A stretch of DNA of 64,000 nucleotides from Entoloma clypeatum (GCA_963565915.1 OY751493.1:1240001-1304000); one strand, 5' to 3'. Counted from the stretch's first letter, positions 9,310 through 22,054 are shown. A program made the numbers and translations. Notes: generated by a model from the sequence alone, not told the origin.

Positions 9310-12300
9310 TTGGAAACCCTCCGACTCAATGCGTCCGCTCTCTCAAATCCGAACTCTCTATGTATTGATTTGATATCTCCGACCTTTTCCGATTCTCTTC
9401 CGATCAAGACTCTGATTGATTCTGGCTCTACACATTGCTTCGCAGATACCAGATTTATTTCTTCTTTAAACTTATCTCCAACTCCGATTCCTTCACCTAT
9501 GGTTTTGAAACTTTTTGACGGTTCTTCAAATACTTATATTACGCAATCTATCGATCTTCCTCTCTGATTCCCTTCTGGTGAACTTCTGACCATCGCGTTT
9601 TATGTGACAACCCTCAATTCGTCTTGTAATTTGGTTCTAGGACACAACTGGCTCACCCGCTACAATCCGTTGATTGACTGGGTATTGGACAGTATGTTAT
9701 TCCGTTCTACGTTACCTGACACTCCGAGTCCGACTCCGACGTCGACTGCTGAGGCAGCTCCGCCACCTCCGCAGTGTCCGCCCTCTCCGATGGGCACCTC
9801 CGATCCGCTCACTCCGAACACCTCCGACCCGCCACAGATTACCATGGTCAATGCAGCCGCATATCTCCATGCATGTAAAGCTCCTGGGGCATACACTTTC
9901 CGCATTCACCTCTCTGACATCTCCGCCAATTCTGTGTCCGTCTCCGACGACGCTCCCGACCTCTCTGGCATACCTGAGGAATACCATGATTTTGCTGATG
10001 TATTCAGTAAGAAAAAAGGCGACACCCTTGCACCCCACCGACCTTACGACCTCAAGATCAATTTGGAGAAAGGTACTTCCCCTCCGATTGGTCTGATGTA
10101 CTCACTCTCGCAATCTGAACTTGGATCCCTCTGAGACTTCATCGACGAGCATCTCAATATTGGTTTCATCAAACCTTCTAGTTCACCTCATGGCACTCCG
10201 ATCCTCTTCATCCGAAAGAAAGATGGATCACTCCAACTATGCGTCGACTACCGAGGCCTGAACAAAATCACAAAGAAGGACCAATACCCACTTCCGCTCA
10301 TCTCCGACCTCTTAGCCACTGCCGGAAAAGCATGTGTTTATACCACCATAGACCTCCGACACGCATACCACCTAGTCCGCATTGCTGAAGGTGATGAATA
10401 GAAAACTGCTTTCTGCACTCGCTATGGATCATTTGAATGGTTAGTCATGCCATTCAGATTTTCTAACGCATCTGCAGCCTTCCAACGTTTCATGAACGAC
10501 ATCTTCTCCGACCTTTTGGACAACTGCGTTACCGTTCACCTCGACGACATCCTGATCTACTCCGACAACCCCGAGGAACACAAAAAACATGTCCAAGAAG
10601 TCCTCCGACAACTCCGACAACATGGTCTTTACGCCCACGCCGACAAGTGCGACTTCTCTGCCGAAACTGTAGAATATCTTGGATTTATCCTTTCTTCCGA
10701 CGGACTCAAAATGTCGGAAGCGAAAGTCAAGATTATTCAGGATTGGCCTGAACCACACAAAGTGGAGGACGTCCAGTCCTTTTTAGGTTTTGCAAACTTT
10801 TATCGACGTTTCATTCCATTCTATTCCAACATCACTATTCCACTCACTCGTTTAACCAGGAAACATGCCACTTGGCTGTTCCCCGATGATGCTCGAACCG
10901 CTTTTAATGACCTGAAAAAGGCATTTACCACCGCTCCGATCCTGACACACTGGATCCCCGACTCTCCGATAATTGTCGAAACCGACACATCCGACTATGC
11001 CCTAGCGGCTATTCTGTCAATAGTCACCTCCGACAATGAAGTCCACCCTGTCGCATTCCATTCCCGCACCTTCACAGCCCCCGAAGTAAACTATGACACC
11101 CACGATAAGGAACTTCTTGCCATCTATGAAGCGTTTAAAATTTGGCGCCATTATCTCAAAGGCTCCGGTACTCCGATTGACGTCGTTACCGACCACAAAA
11201 ACCTCGAATATTTTGCCACCACCAAAGTTCTTTCACGCCGACAAGTCTGATGGTCGGAATACCTTTCCCAGTTCAACCTCGTCATCCAATTCTGCCCCGG
11301 CCAATTGGGAACTAAACCCGACTCTCTAACTAGACGTTGGGATGTCTACCCTAAAGGGGGAAATAGCGACTACGTTGACATCAATCCGACCAACCTCCGA
11401 CCAGTCTTTTCGCAAGAACAGCTCTCCACTTCGGTTCGCGCGACTCAACTCCTTGAGCCCGTCCTCCGTGCAACCATTATCATGGACACAGAGAAGCTCC
11501 ACCATGACATACTCACAGCACTCCCTTCCGACACTCTTTACAACACACTCTCTAAAGATCCTAAACCTTGCTGGTCTCTCAACCCCAATGGTTTCCTCCA
11601 ACATGGCGATCGGATATATGTTCCCGACTCCGATGACCTCCGACTCCGAGTCCTACAGCACAAGCACGATCATATGCTTGCTGGACACCCAGGTCAGAAC
11701 AAGACACTCAGTCTCATTCAGCGTGATTATACCTGGCCCGGAATATGAGATTTTGTTAAACACTATTGCAAGTCATGTACCACTTGCATGTGATTGAAGC
11801 CACAAAGACACAAGCCTTACGGCCTACTCAAACAGCTTCCGATCCCCGAACGTCCTTGGAATTCTATCTCAATGGATTTCATCAAGACCCTTCCAACCTC
11901 CGACAACTTTGACTCCATCCTCGCTATCGTAACTGATTAACGAAGCAAAGTATCTTCATTCTGACAACCATTCACTGCACCTCTGAAGACCTTGCCGTAC
12001 TCTTCGTATTGCATGTCTTCTCTAAACACGGCGTTCCCGAACATGTCACCTCCGACCGCAGCCCTGAATTTGTCTCCCGATTCTTCCAATCTCTCAGAAA
12101 GGCTCTAAACATAACCCTCCACTTCACCTCCAGTTACCACCCCAAAGGCGATGGCCAAACCGAACGCACTAACCAGACCCTCGAACAGTACTTGCGGATA
12201 TTCTGCAACTACCAACAGGACAACTGGTCCGCTCTCCTTCTGATTGCGGAGTTCGCGTACAACAATGCACCAAGTGCTACCACTGGCATATCTCCCTTCT

Positions 12301-12950
12301 TCACTAACAAGGGTTACCATCTGAACATTACTGTTCACCCGGAACGAGACCTCGCCTCTTCCCGAGCCCGATCCTTCATGACCGACTTAGACGAACTTCA
12401 CCAAGAACTGAAAGCCACCATCTCCAACGCTCAACAATGTTACCAGAAGTCCTCCGACAATAATCGGATCGCACCTCCAACATTTTCTGTCAGACAACAG
12501 GTTTTCGTCAAAGCACAGTTCTTCCGCACAACACGCCCATCCAACAAACTCTCAGAAAAGTACTTGGGACCATACGAGATCATTGCACAACCCGGCACAC
12601 ACTCCTTTACCCTCCGACTCCCCGACACATTCCGCGGTGTTCACCCCGTCTACCACGTCTCCATGCTTGAACCCGCAACTCCGAACACCATTCCGAATCG
12701 GACCCAACCTCCACCTCCTCCGATTGACATTGACGGAGAACTTGAGTACGAGATCGCTGAAATAGTCGACTCAAAGATCGACCGACGACGTAGCTGCAAG
12801 CTACTATATTTCGTCCGTTGGTTAGGATATGAAAACACTGATGAAGAATTCTCTTGGCTACCAGCCAATGAATTGGAAAACGCCCCTGAGCTTGTCTCCG
12901 ACTTTCACTCCGCTTATCCCGACAAACCGGGTCCGCTCACATCGCTCTGA
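9310..12950 (+). pseudogene. Ty3-2 pol: protease, RT, RNase H, integrase, chromodomain
   Basis: All Ty3/gypsy pol domains are present in order. The protease has TLIDSGSTHCF near 9410, with the DSG active site. The RT has [18 protein letters not shown] near 10,240 and a catalytic LDDILIYS near 10,540, where the usual Tyr before LDD is His. RNase H has ETDTSDYALAA near 10,978 and TDHKNLEYF. Integrase has the GHPGQNKTLSLIQRDY zinc arm near 11,690, SDRSPEFVS near 12,050 and the GDGQTERTNQTLEQY Glu. A chromodomain lies at 12,740-12,930. In-frame stops at 9565, 10,132, 10,399, 11,248, 11,746 and 11,791 plus a frameshift near 11,940 inactivate it. Most stops are TGA, while 10,399 is TAG where Trp is expected. 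Confidence 0.9.
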
Positions 12951-12982
12951 AACAAGAAAAAACAAGTACTACTGTATTCTAT

Positions 12983-13948
12983 CTACTTAGTACATTGTTT
13001 CTTGTTTGATGGACCCTCCTCCTTGTCCGACTCCTCCTTGTCCGACTCCTCCTTCTCTGACTCCGCCTTCTCCAACAGCTCCGAAATCGACATGTCGGAA
13101 TCATCCGACAGCTCCGGCAACTCCAACCTTTTCCTATTCACCATGTCCTTCCTAATCCTTCTCGCAATCCTCTTCTCCAGTCTCAACTCATGCGTCTCCT
13201 CCGCCGTATCCATCTCTGACTCCGACCCTTCCTCCGACACCTCCGGTGACTTGGGTTGATACTCAATGTTCACCGAGCCTTCGACTGCTGTTAGCAGACG
13301 CCTCACCTGCCTCGTCTCTGCCAGTATCATCTTGAGGACACCCAAGACGGTGTCCTCCGACCCACTCTCCGATGGCATCTCCGATGCTTTCTTCTTCCCC
13401 TTATTCACCTTCACTGTTTTCTTCACCTCCGACTTTCCCTCCGACGCTCCGACCTCACACTTCTTCTTGTCTTTGATACAACCCTTGCAGGACGACTTAT
13501 TCCTAAAACAAAAGGTTAAAACAGAAAAAACAAACCAAAGAAGAACTTACTCATTGCATTCGCATTCGACGCCCTTCACAATGCACCTATCACAGGCGCC
13601 GATCCCGACCCCGACTCCCGACCCCTCTCCGACCATCGCCGTCACCTCCTCTACCTTTCTTTTCTTTGTCACCTTCTTCTTCTTCTCTGCCTGCGGCCCC
13701 CCCGACCCCTTGCCCGACGCGCCTTGTGCAGCGGCCACCTCATCGGCCCTCTTCTGAGCTGCCAGCTCTGACGCCCGATGTGTTTCCTCCGCTACCCGCG
13801 CCGCCTCTGCAGCCCTCTCTTCCTCCGCTCTCCGCTCCTCCTCAGCCTTCTTGGCAGCCTCCTCCTCCGCTGCTCGCTTCTTAGCCTCCACCTCCACGAT
13901 TTTGGCCTGCAGCGCCTCCAATTCTTTCTGGAAATCAGTTGCCGACAT
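12983..13948 (-). CDS. Antisense Zn(II)2Cys6-like coiled-coil protein carried by Ty3-2
   Basis: The gene lies on the minus strand between the Ty3-2 chromodomain and the 3' LTR. Two exons (13,551-13,948 and 12,983-13,502) are joined across a 48-bp GT-AG intron, giving 305 residues with no stop. Residues 5-75 form a highly charged Ala/Glu/Lys/Arg coiled coil. A basic cluster (KKKKVTKKRK, 89-98) resembles a nuclear localisation signal. Residues 119-148 fit the fungal binuclear zinc cluster exactly: CX2CX6C-X8-CX2CX6C. The intron falls inside the cluster and is needed to complete it. The C-terminus is acidic and Lys-rich. The stop lies 32 bp from the pol stop, convergently. Function is unknown; DNA binding is inferred from the cysteine pattern only. 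The intact frame contrasts with the decayed pol. Confidence 0.75.
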
Positions 13949-14117
13949 TTTGAGGATTTATCGGAAGAGTTTTTTCAAGCGGAAAGACAATGGGGGGGAA
14001 CAAGAAGAAAGAATCACTCGGATGGTATTTTCAACCAACGCATCACATGACACAGTTTACGTGCACCGACCACCTAGGTCCCTAGGCCTCATGGGTTCGG
14101 CCCTAAGGGGGAAATAC

Positions 14118-14586
14118 TGTTACATTCTGATCAGCTCTGACAATTTCTGACCAATTCCGACACCTCCGACACCTCCGACATTTTGACTAATACTTATTAT
14201 GCATACTTACTGTTATGAATCTCGTTACTATGTACATTACTTACATCCGACCATGTTAAGCATCTCCGACAGCCACTCATTATCCGACTCCGACGAAGCC
14301 ACACGTCCTCCAACATAGTATTTAAACTTATGTAGAATCGTGTATTAGCTTCAGTTTGAATATCAACTTAGATTCGACATCACACCTCCCGTCCTCTTTC
14401 CGACTCTTAACTTGAGTCCGACCTCCAATCCTCCAATCCTTCTGAAATAAGGACACCGACATATTAGCGAGGGCGCAACACACAAGTTGAAGCCAAGTCC
14501 TTGCCCCTACGTTGCACGCGCTCCGACCTTCCGACCTTCCGACACGTCCGACGTAGCTCCGATGTTTTGTTGATCAGTTTTTAACA
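14118..14586 (+). repeat. 3' LTR of Ty3-2
   Basis: A polypurine tract (AAGGGGGAAATAC, 14,105-14,117) precedes a 469-bp sequence that starts TGTTACATTC and ends TTTTTAACA. It is rich in TCCGAC repeats (ACCTCCGACACCTCCGAC near 14,160). Parts of the same LTR recur inverted at 27,030-27,229 and in plus orientation at 22,195-22,624. The matching 5' LTR is missing, so no target duplication can be tested. Its position over the LTR of Ty3-4 suggests Ty3-2 inserted into or replaced that LTR. Confidence 0.8.
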
Positions 14587-14744
14587 AAAGTGGGCTAATT
14601 ATATACTGTAATACATGTGGCATACATGTGTCGCACAGCTATAGATATGATGAGATAGGATATGATGATGATAAGATATGATTAGATATAGACATAGATA
14701 AGATAAGATAAGATAAGGTGAAAAGTGAAAGTACGATCATAACA
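14587..14744 (-). repeat. Truncated 3' LTR of Ty3-4 with GATA-rich tract
   Basis: On the minus strand a polypurine tract (AGAAAGGGGGTAA) ends at 14,745 and is followed by TGTTATGATCG, a typical LTR start. The LTR runs down to 14,587 where Ty3-2's LTR begins. It contains a GATA/ATAAG-rich simple-repeat tract at about 14,646-14,716. Confidence 0.6.
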
Positions 14745-16498
14745 TTACCCCCTTTCTAGATCTCGACTTCCAGATGAGATATGATGTCATCAGGGGTGTC
14801 CGTGAAATTTTCATAAAGTTTAAATTCCAATCCTTCAAAGATATTTGCATATAAGTGCCAGGGAGCATTCGGGTTTAGTTTATAGAAGTCTTCAATTGAT
14901 TCTTGTGAATGTTCTAGGTGATCCTCGGGTTCCCACATGTTGTGATCCAGAGTCAGACCTTCCCAATACACTAAATATTCCAGCTTTCCTCTCTTCAACC
15001 TTGAGTCAATAACTTTAGCAACATCGTACTCCTCTTTGCCATTGATAACTATGGGATTTGGTGCTTGCCCCCTTTGCAATTTAAATAGTGGTTCTTTAAA
15101 TAACCAGACCCATGATACATTGATAACCAGGTGGATTTTCCAAGTTTTTGGTAATTTAAGTTCTACGGCATTTGATGAGATAATTTTTGTTACGGTATAG
15201 GGCCCGATCCATTGTTCGGCAAGTTTCTTTAATGGTCGGTTCAACTTTAGATCTTTTGTTGATAACCAGACTTTGTCGCCAACTTTGTAGACCGGCGCAT
15301 CACTTCTTTTCAAGTTCGTATACCGTTCCATTTCCTCCCTTGCTTTTACTAACACTGCTTCTGCTTCCTTGTGAATTTTCTTCATTCGCTCAGCGAATTC
15401 TTTGGCCAGTTCTGACCTTTCCGCCCTTCGTGGTTCCATGCCCATCCTCGGATTAAACCCATAATTTACATAGAACGGCGAAAACTGAGTTGCCGTGTGA
15501 ATTTTATTATTATAGACGAACTCCGTGGTTGCCATCCATTTGGGCCAATCTGTTTGCTGATGGGAGATAAACGATCTTAGATATTGCTCCAACTCCTGGT
15601 TGATGTGTTCCGTCTGTCCATCTGTCTGCGGATGATACGCCATTGATAATTTAGTTGTAATCCCCAATATTTTATTTAGTTCCTTCATAAATATTGCTGC
15701 AAATTGTGGTCTGCAATCTGACGTTAACAATTCTGGAAGTCCATGAAGTTTCCAGACTTCATCCTGATATAATTTAGCTAATCCTTCTGCTGAGACTTCA
15801 TCGCATGTTTTGATAAAGTGTGATTGCTTTGTTGATCTGCAAGCCACAACTAATACTGTGCTGTACTCCTGAGCTTCTGGGAGTCCTACAATAAAATCTG
15901 CTGGAATGTGTTTCCATGGTCCTGCATGTTCTGTGTTTGCTTTTAATTTACCGGCTAGTGGTTGAGGCACATTTTTTGATTATTGACATCTGTCGCAGCC
16001 CTCAATGTACGCTTTGACCATGTTTGTGATCCCAGGCCACCAATAATTATGTGTTATCAATTCCAGGGTCTTCCACTGCCCTGGGTGCCCTGCAACTGGA
16101 TTGTTGTGGTGTAATTCAATTATTTCCTCCCTGAGTTCCTGATTCTTTGGAACATAAACCTTTTCTCTATGTAACCAGAGTCCCTGCTCTTCGTGCCATT
16201 CATCAGCATGCAATGTTTTGGTATTCATTTTTTTTAACTCTTCCACTGCTTTCAACACTTGTTTGTCAAACTCCTTGGCATCCCTGATGCGCTTTAATAG
16301 TTTACTTTCTTCTCCATCAATAAGTATGTGACCTCGATCCATTGCTCGTAAGTGGAAGTATTCTGGTTTCAATAATGTTACATCTTCATTGTCATTTTCC
16401 ACCCCCTTTCTATGATTTACCCTTCTTGAAAGGGCATCCGCCTTTCCCATTGAGGTGCCAGCCTTGTGTATTAATTTGAAATTGAAACATGTTAGATA

Positions 16499-18111
16499 CA
16501 GTGCCTCACAAAACTGATTCAATGTTTGTTGCTTTTTGAATACCTTCAAGATAACTCTGCAAAGAATACCAATTGAATTAAACCTTTGGTATATAATTGA
16601 AAGCCCTACTTCAGGGCTTTCAGAATATAAAGAAATCATATGATTTAGATCAGAATCCATGGAGATATGATTAAATTAAATCAGCAACTCATTGAATCAG
16701 TTTTGTGAGTACCTATGGCAATTATCAGAATCAAATGCTTCACTGGTTGTATGGTAACCAGTTGTCATGACTTACTGATGGAACTTGAATAGAACCCTGA
16801 TGGGTTGTCAAGGAAAGTTGTATAAGAAGAATCCAACCTCAACAGCCTCCATAATCAATCATGCGTCCTATCTTCTCTTCCCACAAGGAAAACATTCTTT
16901 CTCTGGCCTCCAATGGTCACTCCACTCGTCATATTGCCTCTAACCTGGGTGTCAGCCAACCAACTGTCTCCAGAGTGCTTCAGAATCTTCTTCCTCATCG
17001 CAATCTCTCTTCTGGTGGTCGCCCATCCAAGCTTTCTCCCATCAACACACGAAACATACTTTCACAAATCACCTCAGGGAGAGCCTCCAATGCTGTGCAG
17101 GCTACCAAACACATCAACACTGTCATCTCCAATTCTGTCTCCCCAGAAACTGTGAGAAGGGTTCTCAGAAAACATGAATTCAAGGCTGTAACAAAGAAGA
17201 AAAGACCTTTCTTAAAGGCCATACATCGGAAGAGGCAGTTGGCATTTGCTATGAAGCACAGGGAATGGACAGTGGAGGACTGGAAGAGGGTCATTTGGTC
17301 AGATGAGACCAAAATCAACAGGTTTGGGTCAGATGGCAAGGGATGGGTCTGGAAAAAGAAGGGTGATGGGCCTTATTGAAAGAGAGGTTCAGGGCACAGT
17401 CAAGTTTGGGGGAGGAAATATTATGGTTTGGGGTTGTATGGGTTGGGAAGGTGTGGGGAGACTTGCAGAGGTTGAGGGGAGAATGGATGCTGATCAGTAT
17501 GTGTCCATTTTGGAGGACAATTTGCTGCCCAGCATGGAGGAGAGTGGAATCTCTGAAGAGGAGATCATTTTTCAGCAGAACAATGACCCCAAGCACACCT
17601 CCAAGAAGGCCAAAAAATGGATGGACAGCAAGAATATTGCTCTGCTGGATTGGCCTGCACAGTCCCCAGACCTCAATCCTATTGAACACCTCTGGGTTCA
17701 TATTAAAAGGAAGTTGAATGAATATCCAACACCACCCAAGGGAGTCTGGGAGATTTGGGACAGAGCAGCAGAGGTGTGAAATAATATAGAGCCAGAAGTG
17801 TGTCAAAACCTGATAGAAAGTATGCCAAGAAGGGTAGAGGCAGTAATCAAAGCTAAGGGGGGTAATACCAAGTACTAAAGTATAAAATACTGTATTTATT
17901 GTACATACTCACAAAACTGATTCAATGAGTCCCTGGAGTAATTTGATCATATATTGATCATTTTTTATGGGCATTACATAATTATTGCAGATTCCGAGAG
18001 TCCTGAAGCAGGGCTTTTAACCAGGTACCAATAACTTCTTTTGATTGGCATTATTTGCAAAGTTATTTTGAACACAAAGTAGCAAACATTGAATCAGTTT
18101 TGTGAGGCATG
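16499..18111 (+). mobile_element. Tc1-like transposon copy A
   Basis: This 1,613-bp element is flanked by TA (16,497-16,498 and 18,112-18,113). Its terminal repeats begin CAGTGCCTCACAAAACTGAT; the right end has lost one C. The repeat motif CTCACAAAACTGATTCAATG occurs four times: at both outer ends and again about 190 bp inside each end (near 16,691 and 17,908). This is the IR/DR arrangement known from Sleeping Beauty-type Tc1 elements. Excising it with one TA restores the reading of the Ty3-4 RNase H. A second copy is at 44,966-46,584. Confidence 0.95.
16861..17878 (+). pseudogene. Tc1-like transposase, copy A (frameshift plus stop)
   Basis: The N-terminus has a paired-like double helix-turn-helix (STRHIASNLGVSQPTVSRVL near residues 20-40) and GRPSKLSP, and the catalytic domain follows. 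First Asp: VIWSDET. Last Glu: SPDLNPIEHLW. The family's second catalytic Asp, normally in QQDND, reads QQNND (Asn) near 17,577. A frameshift near 17,367 separates residue about 167 from the rest, and a TGA at 17,777 replaces a Trp present in copy B. Codons then continue to a stop at 17,876. The cognate copy B lacks this frameshift. The protein cuts and pastes DNA at TA sites in active relatives; this copy cannot make a full product. Confidence 0.9.
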
Positions 18112-20135
18112 TACAATGTCCAGCATGCTTGTCTGTGATTAAGCTTTTGACCCTGCATGAAGTACTCAAGGTTTTTATGATTGGTCCAGATCTCAACCTC
18201 ATGGCTCCTTCAAGGTGGTGTCTCCATGCTTCCAGCACTCGAATTATGCCCAGCATTTCTTTATTGTGTACGTCATAATTTTGTTCCACATTATTCAATC
18301 CTTTAGATAGAAAGGCACATGGCCGCCATTTCTCATCCTCATATTGCATAGATAGAATCGCCCCAGTGGTGAAGTCTGATGCGTCTGATTCTACTCTTAA
18401 TCTCCGATCTGGATTGGGGGATACCAATATGGGTGCTTCTGTAAATAATTTCTTTAGCATGTTAAACACTTCCTCTTGCTCTTCTTTCCAATTCCAGATT
18501 GTTTCTTTCCTTGTTAATTCATATAATGGCCCTGCCACTTTAGAGAAGTCTTTGATGAATTTCTGATAGAAATTGGCCAATCCTAGAAACAACTGGACTT
18601 CCTTGACCTTCATTGGTCTCGGCCATTGTTTGATAGCATCTACTTTTGAAGGATCCATTCGAATTCCATCTTTTTCAATAATCAACCCTAAGAACTCTGT
18701 TTCGTCTCTGTCAAAGAAACATTTTCCCAGTTTCAAGAATAAGTCATTCTCCTGTAATCTTTTTAGAATTTCCTCCACAATTTCACTGTGTCCTTTTTTT
18801 CCTTTGGTTGCTACCAATATATCATCGATATAGATAACTATGTCTCCTTGATCAATCAAGTCTCTAAATATGACGTTTATCATAGCTTGGGGAATTATTT
18901 AATCCAAAGAACATAACCGTTGGTTTGAAAGCTCCATCCGGGATTGTAAATACCGCCTTCCACTCCTCTCCTTCCCTGATGCGCACATTGTTGTACCCCC
19001 ATCTGAGATCCATCTTGGTAAACCTTTTCTTTTCTTTTAATTTATGGATCAATTCCGGAATCAATAGGAGTGGATAATTATTGCAAATAGTCCAGCTATT
19101 AATGTGTCGGTAATCCTGTACCATTCTTTTCTTTCCATCCTTTTTAGGTATAAAGAATACTGGCGAGGTTTGCGGTGACTTGGTAGGTCAGATATATCCT
19201 TTGCACAACTGATTGTTTACGAATTCAGATACTTCTTTTCTTTCATTTGGCGATAAGGGATAGACTTTGGCCTTTTTTGGTACGAAATCTGGCTTTAGGT
19301 CTATGGCATGATCCCATGGCATTCTGACCGGTAACCTTTCCGACGCTTTCTTTTCAAAGACTGATATTTCCGAGGGACAACCTATTCCGCCGGTACTTCA
19401 TCTGAGGGTTCTCTCTTAGCTACCCTGAGCATGTGGATTACCTCCTCCACTTCTTCTTCACTTCCTTCTACTACTTCTTCAATTCTTCCACCCCATCTGG
19501 TTCTTGCTGTTTTATTTAAATAACACATTCGACACATGTCACATTCCTCAGGACATCTCGATAGTTTAATTTCTGTTTTTTCCCAATTGATTTCTGGATT
19601 ATAGGGTTTCAGCCAAGTGTGTCCAACAATAATCTTAGCCTTTCCTAGGTTGCATGCTTCAAACACTGCTATTTCCACATGTCCTTCATACCGCATAGCC
19701 ATGACTGCCTCATGCATGATTGAACCTCCTTGGTTAAGTGTGCCATCAACGTTGTAGACCCGGAGGGGGAAGGGTAGTTCCCTTAATTTAATGTTGTTCC
19801 TTTTTGGTGAAGTCCAGATCAATGAACATTCCTGTTGCCCCTGAGTCTAATAATGCATCCACATCAAAGGTGTGTTTATCCTGCAATGTTTTCAGCATGA
19901 TTTTCATCGTAAGCTCCTTTTCCAAAGAAGCAGATTGAATAAAAGATAAGGATTCCAGATTCAAAGTATGGTAAGTAGATAGCCAGATTCGCAAAGTGAA
20001 TATCAAAAATAATAACCTGAATAGGGGGTGGAGATAGAATGAGCAGAGGGGGTCTACAATGGGTAGCATTAAAGGTTGGCTGAGGGTGAAAGGTGTTCTT
20101 GGAGGTTTGACAGAAGAATTGATGATGGGAATCAC

Positions 20136-20560
20136 CCAGATTATGCCAGCTTTCTCAAGTTCTCACATGCCCCAGGTAACACACAGTGTCCTTGATACTT
20201 TCTCACCTTCAGCTCCCCTGAACCACTTTACTAACCTTCCTTTGAAGGTCGAGAAACACTCGGTGCACCCACCATATCTAGTGTTGCCATTCGAGACACA
20301 CAGGGAAACATTGAGCCTGTCCCGTGTTGAGGTGACCAAAGGCCGACACAACTGACCTTCAGGAAAGCTGCTGGCGCATGTGACAGTTTAAAAGAGAAGA
20401 CTCTAGATCGCAACAGGTGTTCTGACCTCTCGACCAATCCAGCGCGTGTAGGGGTTCTGACCGCATGGATTTCATTTTTTCCTAGATCTTCCTTTGCTCG
20501 GGTAAATTAGCTACCTGGGTAAACAGATTGTTTTCTTTTCAGATTTTTTTTGCCTAAGTG
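20136..20560. other. Junction between Ty3-4 and Ty3-6, no gene recognised
   Basis: The stretch lies between the protease end of the minus-strand Ty3-4 and the plus-strand gag of Ty3-6. Short open frames exist on both strands but carry no conserved motif. It may hold the lost gag/leader of Ty3-4 and the leader of Ty3-6. I could not define LTR ends in it. Confidence 0.4.
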
Positions 20561-20630
20561 TCAAAACAGGGTTGCGTGCCCAACGCAAGGTACTATTGTT
20601 CACAAAGACAACTACTCTCCCTCCATCACA

Positions 20631-22054
20631 ATGACCAAAGGCACCGACCCCCAGTTTGAGGAAGAATTCACACAACAACATGCACCACCTCCCGTACCCC
20701 CTCCATTTGATTTTGTTCCACAAAATAACAACCGTGGAAGGAAGCTAGAAGTCGCCGCCGATCCCAGCAAATATAATGGATTGAAAGCAATGTTCACAGT
20801 ATGGTGGATCAAGATGCTCGCTTGGCTTAGGGTCAACCGAGAACTATTCAACAGAGAAGAAGAAGTATGCATCGCAGTATGGTCGCGCTTGGATGGACCT
20901 ACAGCTGGAGTCTACGGGGAAACCCGCCTAAACCAATGTATGGAATCAGAGGACTGGCCAATGTACAGAGAGCTGGTCAGCAAAATCACAACAAGGTTTC
21001 GCCCCACCACCAAGATCGAATGGGCCTGATCCAAAATTTAGAGCTTTAAGCAAGGTTCAATGAAGACCAATGATTGGATCACGCAATTTGGGATCCTGGT
21101 AATCAAGGGAAAGATTGAGGAAAGGCATGGTGTGACCCTTTTGAAAAGTAACGCCAAAGATTCAATCATGCAACAACTCTTCCAGCAGGAAAGAAGAAAG
21201 TCCACGGTGCAGGGCACCTGTGAAGAAATATTGGCAATTGGCAGAGCAGAAGAGACTTTTGCAGCAAGACCAGGCATGAGGACTGGCAGCAATTTTGGAC
21301 AACAGCGTAATACATGGGGCAATCGGCCCGCATATGGACAACAACAGCAGCAACAACAGAGGCCCTATGGGCAACAACAGAATGGGGGGTACCATCCTCA
21401 ACAACAAAACGGTCATCAACAACAACAGCAGCCTCAACGCGATCCAAACACAATGGACATTGATAGAAATCAGAAATGTGCACCTGGAAATTGTTACAAC
21501 TGTGGCGGACAGGGGCATTTTGCCTGAGATTGCAGACGGCCGCAATGCAGAGTACAAGCGGCAATGATTGAACAGATCGACGAACAGGAGGAAGAAGAAA
21601 TTTTGAGATAAATCAATGCAAGGCAGCAAGCATGCCAAGCCAATAATGGACCACAGAATCAACCAGCTCAGAACAATGGACAGGCTGCTGCACAGCAGGG
21701 TTTCGTGACCATCAACCAGTAAATCCCCCGCTGGCTCTGACAAATCAATATGAACAATTGCCTATAGACTCTTATATACACAAAGACACTGTAAATTCTT
21801 GGTTTTAAAAGCTCATGGACATGGCAGTTACATACAATAAAATACTATTGGACAAACCCAAAAAGGTAAAAACTCAAAAAAATAGCACAGATGAATTGGA
21901 CTTAGATACACTTGTAAATTATATCGTTGGGGAGCCCTCAGCAATGAGGCTTGGTTCGTTTCCTACGGATGAATGCTTAATTCCCTGTTGTGATGAATCA
22001 GATAACTTATCTAGGCAAACGGACTCTATGGGGGAACCATATTTATTTTACTGA
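20631..22054 (+). pseudogene. Ty3-6 gag and start of pol (degenerate)
   Basis: An ATG at 20,631 opens a gag frame with an acidic, Pro-rich N-terminus and a capsid segment. After stops and a frame change at 21,027-21,060 it continues through a Gln/Asn-rich stretch (about 21,310-21,440). It reaches one zinc knuckle, CYNCGGQGHF near 21,494, interrupted by TGA at 21,525 before the last Cys. Further stops follow and a last open segment lies at 21,815-22,054. Protease, RT and integrase are absent. It faces away from Ty3-4, so it is a separate element. Confidence 0.75.

Larger units (their letters stand above)
14756..20135 (-). pseudogene. Ty3-4 pol (minus strand), interrupted by a Tc1-like element
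   Basis: From high to low coordinates the element shows a protease (DALLDSGATGMFIDLDF near 19,850), RT (KKDGKKRMVQDYRHINSW near 19,120; IYIDDILVATKG near 18,820), RNase H, integrase with zinc arm (CDRCQ near 15,985) and core (SDCRPQFAAIF near 15,710; TDGQTEHINQELEQY near 15,620), and a chromodomain (YLVYWEGLTLDHNMWEP near 14,960). The integrase-chromodomain part is a single open frame of 404 codons. Breaks are a TGA at 19,190-19,188 where Arg is expected, a frameshift near 18,880, a stop at about 15,979 and the insertion at 16,499-18,111 inside RNase H. No gag is recognisable upstream. Confidence 0.9.

Noticed and set aside
13002..13757. Plus-strand Ser/Pro-rich frames in the 3' region of Ty3-2
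   Set aside because: They are the complement of the antisense zinc-cluster gene, whose spliced frame and Cys pattern are far more convincing.
14646..14716. GATA repeats as a regulatory array
   Set aside because: The tract lies in a truncated LTR and looks like a simple repeat; no evidence for factor binding.
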